A stretch of 64,000 bases of DNA from Gonapodya sp. JEL0774 (lineage: Eukaryota; Monoblepharomycota; Monoblepharidomycetes; Monoblepharidales; Gonapodyaceae), in assembly GCA_027604505.1 (NCBI GenBank), contig JADIIX010000079.1:40847-104846 (forward strand). Direction: 5' to 3'. The notes below the pieces were generated by a model. The model was not told the origin of the DNA. It was given only the letters and a program-made list of their open reading frames with translations, and ran no database searches. Of this stretch, positions 12,901 through 24,042 are shown one piece after another. A program made the position numbers and the translations under genes. Every line of letters starts with the position of its first letter. Position 1 is the first letter of the stretch.

Positions 12901-14957
12901 CTACTTTTAGAGAGGGATGACAAGGGCAGCTACTCCGGGGAGGAAGTGGGCAAAACCGGATCAACTATAGATAGACAGCTTTCCAAATTGGTGGAAGTGA
13001 CCTGGGATGACTTCAATCGGCAGGTTTTGGAAGGTGGGTGAAGAGATAGATGGCCAACAAGCCACAACGAGTGTACCAGCTTGCGTCTTCATTTCCAAGG
13101 CAAAAAGTACATTGTCATCAAAGACATTGTTTATGATATTGGCAACTGGATGCAACGTCATCCCGGTGGAAAAATGATTCTCAACAGTGTCATCGGTACA
13201 GGTAAGATTTGCTTCCGACTCGAAGCAGGTGATTCGAGCTCATCATAATAATGGTATATTGTTCCTGGTAGATTGCACTGATTACTTCAATGGCGCCGAA
13301 ACTCCTGGGGCGTTGGTCGGTGGGCACAGCCATTCGAGAGTCGCGCAATTCCAGTATGTACCAAGCAACCGTGGTCGTTTGGAATGGTTTTCAGATGTTT
13401 CCTTTCTCAGATTGAACGACTTAGCTTGTGGGAGAATCAGGAAAGAGGAATATGGGTCTCTTTCTTCGGACCATTTTGCGGACGAAGGTACGCAAAGGCA
13501 GTTGGTAGTGAGCTTCGACGACCTTGAATATTTTATCATTCACCTTGGAAATGCAGTGTTCCGACTCATGACCATCAGCGAGCGCAGGTTACTTTCCAAG
13601 CCTTTGGCCTCGACAAAGACCTACGCATACACGTTCAAATTCACCAACCCCAACGATGTCATCCACTTTCAACCTGGCGACCACGTCAGCATTCGCATTC
13701 GTAATGGTGAAGGACGACTGATTGAGCGTGCTTATACTCCTCTGCGATATGTGGCGATGGGTTACTTCACTTGTGTCATTCGTATCCGACCCAATGGTGG
13801 CTTCACACCCATATTGGAGCAAATGGGACCTGGGGATATCGTTCGAGTCAAGGCGATGCGAGAAGTTTCATCGCAAAATCCCCCTGTGACAAACCCCTTG
13901 GATCCCACATTGTGTTTCCACAAGCTTGGACTGCTTTCATCTGGAGTTGGAATTGCCCCTATGATTCAACTCCTTGACGTAAGTGGCTATGTGTTTCGTT
14001 GTTTGCGAAAACAAATTGCTAAATATCTGTTCTCGATCCATGCTATCTAGTATTACACGAATGCAGGTCGTCGGAGGCGGGATGGCTCCTACGCATTCAC
14101 TATTTACCTTACTGCTGTCTTCTCAACTGAGCAGGACGTTGTTTGTCGGGAGGTAGTTGAAAAATATGCTGCTCAGCTTGGACAGGCATTCCATTATCGT
14201 TTCGTTATCCGGAAGCGGGCGGATCCGACCGCTCCTTTCCAAGGAATTGTTGCAAAAGAGATCACCGTAGATCTTCTCAAAGATAATCTTCCCCCACCCC
14301 CCAAAGTTACGGATACGGCAATGAGAGTATTGGATCAGAGGGCAATGGGTGCAGGTACGTCACTGTGGGCAAGTCGCATTTCACTTCTTCGCTAGAATCT
14401 CACTACGTCCCCATATCGCAGTCGTCAGCAGCGATTACCTCAAATCCAATTGGGGACATCACTCACTGCAAAAGTCCGCACAACACAATCACAGTTCAGA
14501 CGGCACCCTCCTCCGCTCGGAAACACTCAAAAGCTATCGCAGCGCCCGTCCGTTTTCTCTGGTCAAACGTCAGTCATTGTCATTCATGCCCGATTTGGTC
14601 ACTGTGCCTGGACGTGAAACATCTCCGCCGCCCCATTCCCATTCCAATGGAGGCACGTTACGTTCCAGTACGAGCGTCACCTCTTTCCCATTCTCGCGCC
14701 AGAATCGATCCCTTCCGAGAAGCAGAAGCAAAGAGAAGACGGATGAGTCCATTGATATGATCCCACTCATGTTCCCAGATGACCATCGAACGTTTGTTCA
14801 GCCAGAGGTGGACGTGGACGCAGAGGTGGACGATCTGGAGAGTCCAGTTGAGGAAAGCACCAGAATCATTATCTCTGGGAATCAGATGGGCAACGATCGA
14901 TTTTTGGAACTTTTGGGCCAGTTGGACTTCCGAAATTGCGTTATTCTGTTGCCTTGA
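9935..14957 (+). CDS. Five-module redox fusion: haem peroxidase-DOMON-cyt b561-cyt b5-FNR
   Basis: Eighteen exons: 9935-10127, 10237-10462, 10528-10572, 10610-10784, 10852-10868, 10961-10972, 11044-11067, 11141-11577, 11655-11928, 11974-12134, 12178-12272, 12330-12392, 12454-12638, 12717-13033, 13100-13201, 13272-13978, 14051-14354, 14422-14957. Together they make 3,873 nt in one frame, 1,290 aa. Order: signal anchor (about 19-41); class I-type peroxidase with distal Arg72/His76 (RLTYHD) and proximal His209 (GGGHSMGRC); DOMON (about 345-500: WFAFGIGSGM, FSRKLNTGD); cytochrome b561 (about 510-690, His in FHVLV, QQHEK, THPILGM, KLFHVV); cytochrome b5 with haem His762 (HPGG) and His794/796; FAD domain with RAYTP at 928-932 and nucleotide-binding GVGIAP near 1000; Ser/Arg-rich tail. 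Inferred job: NAD(P)H-driven electron export to an extracytoplasmic peroxidase. Caution: the 12- and 17-nt exons and the 37-nt intron need transcript support. Confidence 0.82.
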
Positions 14958-14960
14958 GAG

Positions 14961-15166
14961 GGAAGGAAGAAGAGAGAGGGAGGACATCCGTTGCGCCCAA
15001 ATTTGTTATTTCATTCTCAATTTTGTGTCTATATTTCCACTCGTAGTATTAGTCACTTCTCTTTCGTGTCTCCATCAAAGACAATCTTGGCGTTGAATGT
15101 TCTTGCGAAAACATCCAATGCATTGCCCCTCCCCCTTTCCCTTCCTTCAAGCTCGTCTTCCTTCAT
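14961..15166 (-). pseudogene. Orphan copy of the carboxylesterase 3' end
   Basis: About 200 bp match 16510-16732. Shared stretches include a 40-bp run around 'tttcattctcaattttgtgt' and the polypyrimidine run followed by 'aagctcgtcttccttcat'. In the second copy the minus strand encodes the last codons of the esterase (KEDELKGREGG, ALDVFAT). Here the minus strand reads KEDELEGRERG and ALDVFAR with no esterase upstream of it. It sits just after the stop of the redox gene and may serve as its 3' UTR. Confidence 0.6.
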
Positions 15167-15169
15167 GCT

Positions 15170-16207
15170 GGGAATGCGTCAAAGATTGAAACTACAAATC
15201 ATTGAAAGGACACTTTGTTCACCAATAAAGAAAGGGAGAGGAGGAAAGAACTGAAAGAAATTGATGAATTTCGGTAACCATCTCACACAACATTTAGGTG
15301 CAACTTGTTTAGTGTGCATTTTCTTCTGCGCTTCTGGGGTGTTGCTGTCAGCATTTCTCAGAACGCCTCCCAGTTAGCATTATTTCTGCAAACACTCTGA
15401 ACAAGCAGAGAGATGCAGAGTATTCCTTGTCAAAAACCAATGTTCTCGCCCTGGGTAGGACTACTGCTAATCTGATTCTCATCTCATCAACGAAGCTCTT
15501 GGATGTATTTGTGTAGCTGCGTAGTAACCACAAAAACTACGCTAGTACACCCAGAACTATTGACGCTTTACACTCTAAGCATTGTTACCTTCCAACAGCT
15601 CCTAGGGGACACCACCCGTATTGCTTCGTTGGTGGGTGCCCGGGAGAACGATTTTTGGGATCGCGGGGTGTTGGCAACGAAAGTGAACCCATACCGACTG
15701 ACCCGAGCTGTGCCACCAAATTTCCCTCGAACATCCAACACCGTCGCTCAACGCACTGGCATCATATGCGAGTACCAACGCAGGATTTTGCCGCGGAAAC
15801 AGAACATGGGGACGAGGGCGGGGAGAAGGGGGTAGGGGAATGTCGGACGATGTAGAGCGTTTGGTGCGAACACATGACGCAGTCCGGCCCCCAATGTTAT
15901 GGCGGACGCAAAGAAACGTTGAACATGACACTCAAGGGCACGTGGTAAAAGCAGGAAACTCGACGGTGATTCAACGATATCCTATGGACTTTCGCAACCC
16001 CCTTCACGGAGACAAGCAAAGCAGGAATCTTCTCACCGCTGAACCACCGCGAAATCGATGAAAGCCATGGATTGATTGCGTGGCGGACCGGAGTGGGTCG
16101 TCGGTTAGGCAGGTGTGGCGGGATGTCGGACCTCGTTTTCTCCAAGTCACCAAGGCACACATCAAAGCGAATATCCCTCCTGCCACTCTCGATTCCTAGA
16201 TGGAGCT
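15170..16207. other. Unassigned 1-kb stretch
   Basis: Open frames of 60-110 codons occur on both strands, for example 15503-15835 (+). None resembles a family I recognise and no convincing exon chain emerges. It lies between two copies of the duplicated segment, so it may be the remains of a rearrangement. Confidence 0.4.
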
Positions 16208-16530
16208 ATGAGCGAATGGAAAACGAAGGGAAAGGGGACGAATCAGCTCTGGGAGACAGTGAGTCTATCCGTCTGCTGAGTCTTATCGTTCAATCACATT
16301 TCCAGGACACAGTTCTTTTCGGTACATCGGAAATTCTACTTGCAGCTATACCTGACATATCGAATTCCGTCGCGGCTGCGCTCACAGACGAATCACAGTC
16401 CGCTCTTGGCCTCGCAGTCGGCGACCTTGCCCCTTCTCGCACCAGCTTTTCCGGTCACTTCGTGCTCTTTACGATCCGAATGAAAGGAAGAAAGAAAGAA
16501 GGAAGAGGAAGGAAAGGAAGAGAGGGATGA
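16208..16530 (+). CDS. Possible small two-exon protein, unknown
   Basis: A chain of exons 16208-16258 and 16306-16530 with consensus GTGAGT and CAG borders would encode about 91 aa. It is acidic and Ser-rich in the middle and ends in a Lys/Arg/Glu run from a simple purine repeat. It has no domain I recognise. Its 3' end enters the duplicated segment. This could be noise. Confidence 0.25.
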
Positions 16531-16732
16531 TATCTGTTGAAAACGCGCCCAATATTTCATTCTCAATTTTGTGTCTATATTTCCACTCGTAGTATTAGAT
16601 TGTCTCCATCGAAATGTTGAATGCTGCTACTACAAACCTACAATCGTGGCGTTCACAGTGGCGAAAACATCCAATGCCTTACCCCTCCCCCCTTCCCTTC
16701 CTTTAAGCTCGTCTTCCTTCATACTTTTTATG
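16510..16732. repeat. Second copy of the 14961-15166 segment
   Basis: Direct repeat of about 200 bp with 14961-15166, roughly 1.55 kb apart. Most of it is the 3' end and downstream flank of the carboxylesterase on the minus strand. Small indels separate the copies, so the duplication is not recent. Confidence 0.75.
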
Positions 16733-18952
16733 TTGACAACATGGTGTTCCTCGATGTCCCCGATCTCTGTGAGCACGAGAACAGGGCCCCCTGCTCCTTG
16801 GTATACCGGCCACACAGCACCAGGCTCACCCGAGGCAGCGAAGGAGGACCAAAGACTAAGGACGGTCTTAGCAATTTCGCGCTCGGAGGGATTAAGGTAC
16901 TGGTGATGCTGGAAGATAAAAGGAAGCTCTTACACCATCCGACGTGGTCAACTGGTGGAGAGATCTTGTTCAAGGTGCGAGCCGATCCAACTCACCAACT
17001 GCGTGGTGTACACCCCAATCCCAAGACTTTGTCTTTTCCCAATGGTGCGCCCAGCGATAAAGTCGAACCTTCACGCCGTGCTGGGCCGCGTGGCGGGCGG
17101 CGACTCGCACCGGCTACATTGTAGAGCGACGGAGATGGGCCCGATGGTCAGAAAGAGAAGTGGACGTGACAATTGCAGTAAGATGAAAGAAGATGGATGG
17201 TACAACACCAACCCCATGGAACAATATGTCACCCGCAAAGTCTGCAGCAGCCTGCAGGACATCCAGCGCTTTTGGTTCTGCAATGTGCGCCGGCAAGTAA
17301 ACGGATAGCAAAAGCGACGCAACGTCAGGTGGGAAGATGGAAAGCATTCTGAGAAGAAGTAACGTTCAAAGGATAGAGGACAATTGGATGAGAGAAAACT
17401 ACAAAAAAAGGGACCACAGAATACAAACTTTTCAAACCCTGGGCGGTCCAGGGAGCCAATAAAGAACTGTGAAAACATTGTTCCCTCTATGAAATTCAAA
17501 TACATATTAGCAATGCAACTGGTAATTTTTGTCTCTCATCAACTCTGTACCCACCGTCATCGCAATCACCAAATATCATTTCTTTGACCGACTTATCAAA
17601 CTTTCCTTCCCGTATTGCCCTGCGTGGGTCTATGGTGACAAGTTTTCCGTCCAAGAAAGGCTCGGATCTGGATTGATGAGGAACGCGCAGGTGTATTACG
17701 AGAATGGACGAAGGAACGAGAGGGAAGATGGGTGGAAAGAGCACCTTCTGAAAACAAAATGGAATTATTTGCGCTTCAACCTTGCCTACCTCATGACTCC
17801 TGGAGTGAGAGGATCAGCCTCAATTTTTCCGACGGCTTCAACGATCTCCTTGTCCGATTTCGCCCTTAGATCTGCGAGAATCTCACTCGCCGTGCGTCCT
17901 TCCATTGGTACGCTCAGGGTGGTGCAGAGCAGGTCAAAGACTTGCTGCTTTTGTGAGAGAGGTCTCGGAGGTGCGGTTTCTGCCGATCCGGACTGGTATA
18001 TGGCTCGCTTGAAGAGCTGACCCGGAAAGGGATTGAAAAGAGTGATGTAGTGCAGAATGATTGCGCCGGCGGATTCGCCGAATGCGGTAACGTTTGTCGG
18101 ATTTCCGCCAAAGGCCGAAATGTTGTTGCGAACCCATTCAAAAGCAGCGATCACGTCCCACAGTCCCCAATTACCCACACCCTCCTGGCCATCGTCTCCA
18201 CGGGCGGAATCTTCATCTGCAAGCTGGGAGGAGGACAAGAAGCCGAAGACGTTGAGTCGATAGTTAACCGTGACGACGACGAGGGGTTCGGGACTGGATG
18301 CAACGAGTTCCGCGGAATCATAAATAGGACTTGCTCCTGATCCATCACGGAAGGCACCACCATGGACCCTGAGTATTGCAGACGGAGAGGAGCATTGGGG
18401 AGGTACTCTTGAACGAATGGGACAATAACGCTCACCACACCATCACAGGAAGTCCACCAGAGGGAATAACAGAATATTCAGGCGTCCAAACATTAAGGTT
18501 CAAGCAGTTATCTTCTGCAAAGAGTGCGTTGGTCCTCTCTCGACCAATGGCGTCAGCTGGTCCAGGGGCAATGATACGCGTCAGCCATTGCACCAACACG
18601 ATAAACGTAAGAAGTTTCAACTCACATATTTTGTCTGCAAATGGTGAGCTCAATTGCGGGGCGATGGGACCGTATTCGGTGCAGTCACGTACGACACCTT
18701 CCCACTTAGGAAGTGGAGTTGTCACTGGCTTCCGCCAGCGCAGGTTCCCGATGGGAGCTTGTGCTGTAAGAGACGGTTAGAGCAAAGTCTCCAAATGAGA
18801 TTGGAGGAACGCTTACCGAAGGGAATGTTCTTGAATGCCCGCACACCTCTCTTGACTGAGTTTGGTTCCGTGCCATCAGACGAAACTCTCAAAAGATTCC
18901 CACGGACGTCGCCCTGGCTAGGAATGGATGCAAGCGCGGTTTCGTTTCCCAT
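16630..18952 (-). CDS. Carboxylesterase, type-B / cholinesterase-like alpha/beta hydrolase
   Basis: Hydrolyses carboxylic esters. From the N-terminus: MGNETALAS..., NIPFG at the first intron, IGNLRWRKP, EDNCLNLNVWTPEYS, the oxyanion-hole HGGAFRDGSG, YRLNVFGF, NWGLWDVIAAFEWVRNNI, the nucleophile elbow FGESAGA (catalytic Ser), PFLDGKLVTIDPRRA, EGTMFSQFF, AADFAGDILFHG, the likely catalytic His in GVHHAVGEL, and a C-terminal block with TVLSLWSSFAASGEP and AVWPVYQG. No signal peptide is visible, so the enzyme is probably intracellular. Exons lie roughly in 18952-18815, 18725-18600, 18570-18430, 18400-17786 and five or more smaller ones down to the TAG at 16630; borders in the 3' half are approximate. 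It diverges from the F-box gene, 125 bp away. Confidence 0.85.
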
Positions 18953-19077
18953 CGTGGTGCTCGGCGTGTTATGGCAGCGTGCGAAGTATATATATGCAGA
19001 GTAGCGGGTCGGGTTTTATGTGTTGCCGATTGACCACAGTCATTTTCATTGGAAACTTTATTTACGCACAATGGAAA
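18953..19077. promoter_or_regulatory. Divergent promoter space, esterase / F-box
   Basis: Only 125 bp separate the two start codons. A TATATATA run lies at 18987-18994. A shared bidirectional promoter is inferred from spacing only. Confidence 0.35.
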
Positions 19078-20737
19078 ATGCCTCTGTCGAAACTAGAGAT
19101 TCTTCGCCTGGTGTTGGATGGCATTGGAACTGGCCCAATCGGCCTCCAACAGCTTGGAGATGTCTGTAGGAAAGAGCTCGCGGCTTTCGACCAATCGCCA
19201 GTCAAGCGCCTGCCGGCAGAAATTATTTCCAAGATTGTCGAAGAAGTCGACACCAAAGTGGACTTGAAGGCGATTGCCCTCGTTTGGTGAGCCCTCACGA
19301 CCAATTGGAGAAATTGGACTCTCTCAATATTAACCACGGGGCACTAGTCGCGCGTTCGCTTCACAAGCTCGCAAAAAGATGTGGTCGACATGGTCCTTTC
19401 GATCATCTTCCGATTACACGCGCGCGGGGATATTGGATGAGGTTTGGAGCCGTTTACCTCCTGATACCCGTGTACCAGTTCGCGAACTGCTCTTCCACCA
19501 CTCGCCTACACCAGAGCAATTTGATTTTCTCGAGTCGTTCCTGTCTCGCTCGGACTTTCGTCGGGTCCAACGAGTATCCCTGCCTCGAACTATTTCTAGA
19601 ACAATGTGGAACAACTACTTTTCTCGCTTTCTCTCTCGAGTTGGAAATCTGGACCATCTGACGTTGAGTAACATTCAGAATTACGAGGACTTTGACGACC
19701 ACTTTATGGGCGACTATGACTCCGAGATGGGTTCCGAACAGGACTTGGACGAGAACAACATTCCTCTCGAACCTCACCCCGTACGAATACTCCATCAATA
19801 CCCTCGAGGACTGAAGTCCTTGAGCCTCCACCTCTCAACTATTGAAGATGAGGTGCTTCGTCCTGATTGCGCTGCTGATTGGGGTCCTCTCTCGGCTTCT
19901 TTGACGAGTTTGGAAGTTCGCGTCCACCTGCCGCGGACAGATCACGAACACGAAGGACAAGAAGCGGCCGAAAGCCGTTTCGTAGGGCTCATCGACCTAT
20001 TTCCGAACATTCATCATCTTACCATACTTGGGAATGATCCGGGATTTTGGAAAATTGCAAGCCCGGAATTCCTGCGAAAGCTGAAATCCCTCCACGTCGA
20101 TAAAATGCTTGCTGAACCGGAACACTTACGATCTTTTAATGAAAAACTACACCTGTGCTCATCCATTCAAAGCCTTCAGTTGGAGTTCTACGCCCGCAAC
20201 AGAGACCACATCCCGGTTCCACTCTCAGCCGAGGCATTCCGACCCATCGCCTCCACACTCGTGTCCTTGCGACTCCAAGCCTCAAGCTATAGCTTGACGC
20301 GAAGTTTTGCACCTCGACCGTTCCGCGAAACCGACTTATGTGCCGTCGTGGAGCACCTCAAAGCACTCAAGAACCTCACATTACCTGCAATTGACTCCCC
20401 CGCGACGACACAAACCATCGCTCAATTTTGCCCCAACCTAACTCACCTCGAACTCCGCGACTCGCAACTTTCCAGCGGTGCCGCTGTTGACGGACTTATC
20501 AGATCCCTTCCCGCTCTACGATCCCTCCTTGTCCTCTCCCCGGAGGTGAAACTTTCAGATCTTGATATGGACGTTGTGGTGGGGCATCCAAAGCTCAAGC
20601 GCATTTGGATCGGGACGTGGAATCCGGCAATTGGACTTCAATTGGGGTTGGAAGCCAACATCAAATTTTGGAGGAGATTCGGAAAGCCCGCAGACGCAAT
20701 GCTGTTTGTACAGTCGGGTGATCAGGACACTATATAA
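19078..20737 (+). CDS. F-box protein with leucine-rich C-terminal half
   Basis: Two exons, 19078-19286 and 19348-20737, encode 532 aa. The F-box sits near residues 38-70 (VKRLPAEIISKIVEEVD, then DLKAIALV). Long Leu-rich irregular repeats follow, such as SLHLSTIEDEVL, LKSLHVDKML, LTHLELRDSQL and RSLLVLSPEVKL. F-box proteins link substrates to SKP1/cullin ubiquitin ligases; this one's target is unknown. An acidic stretch (DYDSEMGSEQDLDEN) lies near residue 190. The intron is confirmed by phase 2 on both sides. It resembles the large families of F-box/LRR proteins found in fungi. Confidence 0.8.
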
Positions 20738-20855
20738 AGTATCGGTAGGAATCAGACTTTCGGAAGCCATGAGTTTTCGGTTGTGAACATCTTATAGTGC
20801 AGTGTGCAAACATGCAGTGTTCCATGATAATTCAAACACCTATGATGTTCCCTAG

Positions 20856-23784
20856 CTATAATGAAGCCTTCACGGCACTAATATCGGCTTCCGAGCTCTT
20901 TATGAACTCAAAGCCCTCGAACTTGCCGCTCCGTAGCCAATTTTCAATTTCCTTTAGATACGCCACCGAACCTGCTCCGAATGCTTGATTCTTGGCTAAT
21001 CTCCTGCCCACCTGTCCCTCGAGGTTGTAATAGCCCGGAGTGCAATCCTCAAAGAAGGACTTCCGCATCGCTGCCGTTTTTACACACTTCTCCACCCATT
21101 GTTTCTCCATCTGTTCGCTTGCCTCCGCCTCCACAACCCCGTTCCTCATGCAATAATCAATGAGCTTCACGATTCCCGTCGCCTGCACTTCGATCGAATG
21201 TGGAAGGTTAAAGAACGCCGCGACTTGAGCGTATCCGCGGACGAAGAAGTAATTAGGAAAGCCACGTGTGTGGAGGCCAAACACGGTTTCTGCTCCGTCG
21301 GCCCATTTCTGGTCCAGATCTAGGCCATTACGGCCGAATACTTTGCAAAAAGATCGTGCGGTATGGTGTGTTCCATATTCGAAACCTGTGAGTGTAAGGG
21401 ATGGATTAAGTGGTGTGGATGGCAACTAGTTTGCGCCATTGCTGTCTCCGCACCTGTGGCAAAGATCAAACAGTCGCATTCGTAAAGTTTTCCGTCGACA
21501 ACAACGCCAGATTCTGTAAGTCTCTCGACACCCTTAGTGACAAACCGTTACCACATGCCTAAAACAAACAAGCTGTTACGGCAGAGAAATCACCTTCCCA
21601 GATGTGTCAACAAGTTCGACATTAGGTCGGTTGAAAGTATCTAAATACTCGTCTGGAAAACAAGACAAGTTTCATCGCACGAGACCGAATATCGGGCATT
21701 CACAGATGCACATACCATGAAAGCAAGGTCTCTGAATTTGATGACCGGATCAAGACATGCGAGAGTTCATAAGAAAACGATCGCAATTTTCTTGCGACGG
21801 TGCCCCACCTTGCAAAATTGGTTGTACCATGGTTTTAATGCCTCCGCGGTCTTGGGGTCTTTCACAATGGCATCCTGTCGGGAATTTTCAATTCAATTCA
21901 ACACCGCGTCAGTGTTTTCCGGGGTAGGTCCACTCGCTCAATCGAAAATGACTCACAACTCTTCTCCGAACCCCTTCCATTATTTTGAAGTCCGCCATTT
22001 GCAAAATATCGGCGTGCTTCACTGGTGAACCCAGTCGTTTGTTTTCGGCCGCCATGCCGCGCATGGTATTAAAGATGGCCGTCCTGATCGGAGACGAATA
22101 AAAGAGCTTGCTCACACACTCAAGATATAAACGGAATCGAGCGAGAATCACGCACCATCCATCATTGACGAGGTTTTCCTCCACACGCCTGTCGTGGTTT
22201 GAGGAGATGAGCGATTGAAGTGGATACGAGGCGGAGTACCCTTCATAGTGGCACTCACCCGCCCGTGACACAAAGTTCGAAGTTCATGATTCGTTCTTTT
22301 TGCCATCCGGGCTTCAACGATGCGGCCCATTTCGGATCGGTAGCTCGTTGTCCCCGCTCTGCGACGGATGAGGGTGTTCGCTGGAAGACGTAGAGTTTTT
22401 TGGCCCACTCGCCGAGGTAGGGCACGCATTGTACGGATGTTGCTGCGCCGTTGAGGGTTCAGAATTGATGTAGCTCAAACAAAACGGAACGAACTCACCA
22501 CCAGTGCCGATGATGCCCACGGTTTTGTCGCGCAAGTTGACGAGACCTCCAAGAGAGTCACCACCAGTGTATGAGTAATCCCAACGGGACGTGTGCTTCA
22601 CAGAGAGTGCGTGGCCGTCAGACGAATCGGGAACGGGGGCCGAGAGCCCATAAAGGTGGAGAGGCTCACGAAAGTTTTGCCCTTGTAATCTTCAATTCCC
22701 GGAACACCTTCGACACAGAAATTCATCTTCGTAATTCAGTCTGTCCCTTGCCAAGACCGAAATCATTCACCTGGAAGTTTCGCTTTATCTAGTCCACCTG
22801 TGCACTGGACCACAAAGCGGGCGTTGATGACATCTCCTCTGTCCGTTGTTATGGTCCAACGGTGAGACCGTTCATCCCACCGAAGACCGGTGCACATGGT
22901 GGAGAAGATGGCATGAGGGTGCAAATCGTACTTTCGAGCGATGCGGTCGCAGTGAGCAAGAACTAATGCAACCAGATAAGTGTACGTGGACGGTGAATAG
23001 TCGAAGGCATCCCAAGTGTTCGGCACGAACAGAGTGAGTTTGAAACACAATAGCACATACTTTCGGGGGCGCGCGTGTACTTCTCCACCGGCACGTAATT
23101 GGTTTCTTCCAAGAGAGGGAGATAAACGTAGCTTTCGATGTCACAGTAGGCTCCAGGGTATCTTTTCGTGATGCAAGTGGACATTGATGGTGAAGAGGGA
23201 TTCTACCAGCATGGTGTTCTCACCGATTCCAATACCTGTATCATGCAAAATACGCATGTACTACATCAAAACGGAAAGCGTGAAAGCGATGACCCACCAA
23301 GTCCCTCCAAAGTCTCCGCCCTGACGGTGTCGGGATGGAAACAGTAGATTGAACCCCCATCGAACGCAGCATCTGTCTCGCTCTTCATCTCACCCGCTCT
23401 ATGATTTTAAAGTTCCTGATTCCGGCTTCTGCGAGTCTCGCACTGGTGACTGGTATTGGATCAATAATGTAGCTGGTCATTTCACCTCCCCGAACTCGCA
23501 AAATGTGCTTCCGAGAACTCACTTAGTCCTCCGAAACCTCCTCCCAGCACCACACAGTCCACTGCTGTTACGATTGCGCCTCTTGGCTTGTATTGACAGT
23601 AGGGGTCGGTTAAAAAGTGTCCGTATGGTCCATCTGGGCGAACCTCAATAAACTGGGCATCGCCGTCCTTCCGCAGCCGCCGATCGCGCTCCAAAAGGTA
23701 CTTCTGCTTCAAAGCGACAGGATCAAAGTCGATTTTGAGTGCAGAGAGTCCAGAGGCCATATCGCAAATATACGGTCGGGCCAA
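20856..23784 (-). CDS. Flavin-dependent monooxygenase, Baeyer-Villiger type
   Basis: FAD/NADPH enzyme expected to insert oxygen next to a ketone or to oxygenate a related substrate. The N-terminal extension ([19 protein letters not shown]) is followed by the FAD-binding [10 protein letters not shown], broken by an intron, then [20 protein letters not shown] and the type I hallmark [22 protein letters not shown] comes from a 12-nt exon (23235-23224). Next come YVYLPLLEE, a [16 protein letters not shown] block, [15 protein letters not shown], a second Rossmann motif (VGIIGTGGE) and the C-terminal ATGI / NYFFVRGY / EGFEFIKSS region. Interior exon borders are only partly resolved. It faces gene 24043-27231 across a 258-bp gap at its 5' side. 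Substrate unknown. Confidence 0.83.
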
Positions 23785-24042
23785 AGAAATCCCGAGCCGA
23801 GAATGTAATAAGTATTGTGGTGGTTTCCTTTCATCGCTCTCCGCGCTCTCCTTTTTTCGTTTGTTGTTCGTTCCTTAACATTACCTTTTACGGAAAATTC
23901 CTCCCATAACCAGTCTCCTTCAGTATGGAAGAGAGAAAGTTACATAATAAATATAGAGTACTTACTTAGAAACAAGACTAATGCTAATATCATCAGAAAG
24001 AAAGAATATACAGATTCTCCAAGAACATGTTCACTTGGGCAC

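Noticed and set aside
13325-13440. Possible unrecognised intron between the b5 and FNR parts
   Set aside because: Candidate GT..AG pairs (37 or 53 nt) break the frame, while the unspliced exon 13272-13978 stays open and in phase with both neighbours.
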